The notes below the pieces were generated by a model. It searched no databases. It saw only the letters and a list, made by a program, of their open reading frames with translations, and was not told the DNA's origin. Below, in pieces: positions 29,066 to 32,005 of a stretch of 32,005 nucleotides of DNA. The position numbers and the translations under genes were made by a program. Position 1 is the stretch's first letter. Each line of letters opens with the position of its first letter. The stretch covers positions 1-32,005 of the forward strand of contig DKPN01000029.1 of NCBI GenBank assembly GCA_002471195.1. The letters are read 5' to 3'. This DNA comes from Bacteroides sp. UBA7333. GTDB lineage: Bacteria > Bacteroidota > Bacteroidia > Bacteroidales > Bacteroidaceae.

Positions 29066-31009
29066 ATGAGTAAAAACAGAAAATACTACGTAATATCTCC
29101 AAATGTTAAGCAAAATAATGAAGAGCAACAATGGATTAAATTCATAGCTGAAAAAGGGTATGTTTGTATGGGTTGGGATGAGGATAGTGGAAAAGCCTCC
29201 ATATTTTATGACCAATTGCAGAAAGGAGATATAGTAATAATTGCAGGGAAAAGTAATGCAAATAAAAAAGTTATTGGCTTCGGTTTTGTAAATTCTAACA
29301 AAATAGGAAACGGTCAATTAGATGGTATGCCTTCTCATTGTTATTTCAGAAAACTTGAGCCGTTTGTTACTAACAAAGAAATTTTACAAAAACTGAGATG
29401 GGACAGCAATTCTGCGTATGGAAATTCCGCTCAAGTTCCTGCGGAATACGCACTTTATCCTAATAAGAATTCGACAGATAAGAAAAATATTGAAATTTTA
29501 GAAGAAGAAATCAGAAGAGTTATTATGGAAACATATATCAAAGAAAAAATTAACTTGCTTACTGCAAGCAAAAACCTAATTCTCACAGGTGCACCAGGAA
29601 CAGGAAAAACTTTTACTGCCCAGAAAATTGCCGAAGAGATGATAAAAGGCAAAACAGAAAAAGCAGATGCAATGACTATATTGAGCAAAGCAATTGCAGA
29701 CTTCACACTTGACATACAATCTCGTAATGAACAAAATGCCCTTTTGACAAATTTTCAAACAAGATTTCCAATAGAAAAATTAGATATACTTTCACTTGAT
29801 GATTATTGTATTGGTAAAGGAGATAGTGATACTTTTTGCGGTTGGATTGAATATAGATTGAAGAAATTAGGTTTATATTCAGGATTTGCCACAAAATTCA
29901 AAATTTATTGGAAACCAGAAGACAACGAATATGTAAAATTTGGATTTGCGAAAGAATTAACTAATGAAGATACTATACAGCAAATTCGTATATTGATAAA
30001 AGAACTTGTGAAAGAAAAGAAGTATTCAAATTTTTCTGATAAAATGAGTAGTGGCTTTGCCTTAAAGATTCTTAATTCATATTATCCCGAAGAATACTTC
30101 CCAATAAACAGCAATAATCACCTTGACAATGTTCTTAAATTATTTAACATTCCTTGTGACGGGAATTATTTGGATAAGAATAAAGCCATAATGGATTTTT
30201 ATAAAAAACAAATCAAGGATAAAGATATAAGTGCTTTGGAATTTGCAAGAATCTTGTACGACAATTTCAACATAAAAAATGGTGAATTGATTGACAACGA
30301 TGCCAAAATTATTACAAAAGGTGAATTTAAACTTGTTCAATTTCACCCTGCATATACTTACGAAGATTTTGTACGAGGAATAGTTGCAAAATCTACCGAT
30401 GAGAAAATTTCATACAAAGTAGAAAATAAAATACTTGGAAATTTTGCACAAACTGCAAAGGACAATCCAAACAAAAACTATGTTCTGATTATAGACGAAA
30501 TAAATCGTGCAAATCTTCCTTCCGTTCTTGGTGAATTAATTTATGCTTTGGAATATCGAGACAAAGAAATAAATACTATGTACGAATTAGACGGCGATAG
30601 TTCACTGATTATTCCGAAAAATCTTTACATTATCGGCACAATGAATACCGCTGATCGTAGTGTTGGACAGGTTGATTATGCAATTCGTCGTCGCTTTGCT
30701 TTTGAAGCTGTTTTGCCCAAAAATTTAACTTATGAATTAGGAGATGGATTTGCTCAGGATTTATTTGAAACTGTTTCAAAATTATTTGTAAAAGAAATCA
30801 AAGATAATGTTGATGAGTTAGAGCACTCTGAATATTTAAGTCGCGAATTTAAACCAGAAGATGTTTGGGTTGGACATTCGTATTTCATTACCAATAGCGA
30901 AAAAACAAAAGAACACCGCTTGAATTATGAAATAAAGCCATTGTTGCGAGAATATTTAAAAGACGGCATTTTGAAAGAAAGTGCAAAAAAGATAATCAAT
31001 AGTTTGTAG
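29066..31009 (+). CDS. mcrB: McrB-type AAA+ GTPase of a modification-dependent restriction system
   Basis: McrB binds modified DNA and powers cleavage by McrC. The 647-residue protein begins with an EVE/PUA-like modification reader (about 5-100: KYYVISPNVKQNNEEQQWIK, then KGDIVIIAGK). The AAA+ core has Walker A GAPGTGKT (175-182), Walker B VLIIDEINRA (473-482) and the McrB signature MNTADRS (526-532), which favours GTP. Between Walker A and the segment LVQFHPAYTYEDFVRGI (423-439) lies about 225 residues, much more than the usual 30-60. It includes FSDKMSSGFALKILNSYYPE and EYFPINSNNHLDNVLKLFNI, a helical domain. McrC starts 5 bases after the stop. Confidence 0.92.
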   Translation: MSKNRKYYVISPNVKQNNEEQQWIKFIAEKGYVCMGWDEDSGKASIFYDQLQKGDIVIIAGKSNANKKVIGFGFVNSNKIGNGQLDGMPSHCYFRKLEPFVTNKEILQKLRWDSNSAYGNSAQVPAEYALYPNKNSTDKKNIEILEEEIRRVIMETYIKEKINLLTASKNLILTGAPGTGKTFTAQKIAEEMIKGKTEKADAMTILSKAIADFTLDIQSRNEQNALLTNFQTRFPIEKLDILSLDDYCIGKGDSDTFCGWIEYRLKKLGLYSGFATKFKIYWKPEDNEYVKFGFAKELTNEDTIQQIRILIKELVKEKKYSNFSDKMSSGFALKILNSYYPEEYFPINSNNHLDNVLKLFNIPCDGNYLDKNKAIMDFYKKQIKDKDISALEFARILYDNFNIKNGELIDNDAKIITKGEFKLVQFHPAYTYEDFVRGIVAKSTDEKISYKVENKILGNFAQTAKDNPNKNYVLIIDEINRANLPSVLGELIYALEYRDKEINTMYELDGDSSLIIPKNLYIIGTMNTADRSVGQVDYAIRRRFAFEAVLPKNLTYELGDGFAQDLFETVSKLFVKEIKDNVDELEHSEYLSREFKPEDVWVGHSYFITNSEKTKEHRLNYEIKPLLREYLKDGILKESAKKIINSL

Positions 31010-31014
31010 CTACA

Positions 31015-32005
31015 ATGGAAATCAAAAATGTGATTGATATAGTTGCTTTTGAACAAAAAGGGTTTTCTTTTAAAGGGGAAAAAACTTATGAGTATCACGA
31101 TATTCTAAAAAAACTCTTTATAGAAGAAACGTCATTTTGTATGCGTAACAAAGATAAAACTTGTTATGCAATTACTTGTGACAAAGTAAAAATAAACAAT
31201 ACAGAAGAACAAAATTATAATTTAGAAACGAATTATTTTGTAGGTATTGATTGGATTAAGAATCACGAGAAAACCATTTATGTTGAACCCAAACTAAATA
31301 AAGATGGCAAAACAGAAATAAATTATCTTACAATGCTTTTCGAGGCAATGCAAGAACCTCAAAATTTTGACCATTTAGACGGACTTTTAGAAATTTATTT
31401 TGATAAGCCACAAATAGCTATCACTCAGCAACAAGATATTCTAACTCCGTTTCTAATAATTCAATATTTACAAATTCTTAAACGCATTGTGCAAAAGGGA
31501 TTGAAGAAAACCTACTATCCTGTTGTTGAGAATTTAGAATCTAAAGTAAAAGGAAAAATCATTATAAGTCAGACAATCAAAACTAATATTTTTAAAAACC
31601 GCGTAACAAAAAGCATTTGCAAATATGACGAATTTGGATTAAACGGCGAGGAAAATCAAATCTTGAAAAAAACACTTGTATTTTCTCAACGAGCCATTTC
31701 TTTGTATAAAATCAAAAACGAACAAGTGAATATAAATAATTTACTTAATTATATTAATCCTGCATTTGAGAATATTTCTGATGATATTTTGAATGAAAAA
31801 ATCAAACAGTTTAAACCAAACCCAATGTACAAAGAATATGAGCAAGCGTTAAAAATTGCTCTACTTATTCTAAAACGATTTTCGTACAATATTAGAGAAA
31901 CAGAAAACAATGATGAAATAAAACTTACCCCACCTTATTGGATAGATATGGCAAAACTTTTTGAGTTATATGTTTTCAAAAAATTAAGAGATATTTTTCC
32001 AAATG
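31015..32005 (+). CDS. mcrC: McrC, nuclease subunit of the McrBC system, partial
   Basis: The frame is open from ATG at 31015 to the window end (330 codons seen). It starts MEIKNVIDIVAFEQKGFSFK and has the McrC-type N-terminal domain (NYFVGIDWIKNHEKTIYVEPK, about 75-95, and TMLFEAMQEP). Near the end PYWIDMAKLFELYVFKKLRD matches the conserved entry to the PD-(D/E)xK nuclease domain of McrC, whose catalytic residues lie beyond the window. McrC activates McrB GTPase and cuts the DNA. The gene is AT-rich like mcrB, with which it forms an operon. Confidence 0.9.
   Translation, partial: MEIKNVIDIVAFEQKGFSFKGEKTYEYHDILKKLFIEETSFCMRNKDKTCYAITCDKVKINNTEEQNYNLETNYFVGIDWIKNHEKTIYVEPKLNKDGKTEINYLTMLFEAMQEPQNFDHLDGLLEIYFDKPQIAITQQQDILTPFLIIQYLQILKRIVQKGLKKTYYPVVENLESKVKGKIIISQTIKTNIFKNRVTKSICKYDEFGLNGEENQILKKTLVFSQRAISLYKIKNEQVNINNLLNYINPAFENISDDILNEKIKQFKPNPMYKEYEQALKIALLILKRFSYNIRETENNDEIKLTPPYWIDMAKLFELYVFKKLRDIFPN

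Noticed and set aside
1..32005. CRISPR arrays and tRNA genes
   Set aside because: No regularly spaced repeats and no cloverleaf-forming sequence were found by eye. A dedicated search could still find a degenerate one.

Overview
The window comes from an AT-rich anaerobe of the phylum Bacteroidota, most likely order Bacteroidales. The evidence is a 286-residue primary sigma factor without region 1.1, many upstream copies of the Bacteroidota -7 element TAnnTTTG with few Shine-Dalgarno sequences, typical lipoprotein signals, a class 1 hybrid-cluster protein, and remnants of Bacteroides-type conjugative elements. I cannot name the genus.

Layout. Positions 1-352 are the end of an IS3-family insertion sequence. 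About 700 bases follow with no gene but a cluster of short palindromic repeats. From 1076 to 14307 lies a mostly housekeeping backbone: a clostripain-like lipoprotein, a small exported protein, the primary sigma factor, an HtrA protease, an exported NlpC/P60 peptidase, the RNase P RNA gene, a YihY-type membrane protein, a nitroreductase/riboflavin synthase pair, an M81-type lipoprotein, a divergent dihydroorotate dehydrogenase homologue and a DEAD-box RNA helicase. From 14408 to 17694 a Crp/Fnr regulator (HcpR-like) faces a ferredoxin-hcp operon. The shared intergenic region holds an FNR-like palindrome at the spacing expected of a class II activator, so this looks like a self-contained nitrosative-stress module. 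From 17815 to 20973 is an arsenic operon, arsR-arsE-arsF-arsG-arsC-arsP. It combines arsenate reduction with the ArsEFG/ArsP type of organoarsenical handling, and has two ArsR-like operators with the same geometry. A decayed gene separates it from an exported redox trio (TlpA thioredoxin, glutathione peroxidase, peroxiredoxin; 21547-23249) and an exported SGNH hydrolase.

From about 24200 to the right edge the window becomes accessory DNA: a zinc-ribbon pseudogene with two nonsense codons, a Sel1-repeat protein, a broken PcfJ-like gene, a GNAT acetyltransferase, a RhuM-like fragment, an ORF6N protein, and an integrase lacking its N-terminal domain. The last genes are an McrBC-type restriction system. 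Its McrB has an EVE/PUA-like N-terminus and a large insertion inside the AAA+ GTPase domain; its McrC runs off the window.

The most unusual items are the McrB insertion, the altered active-site loop of the dihydroorotate dehydrogenase homologue, the two-operator organoarsenical operon with a cysteine-rich ArsC tail, and a possible small RNA upstream of riboflavin synthase. No database search was possible. Family calls rest on motifs and remembered family features.
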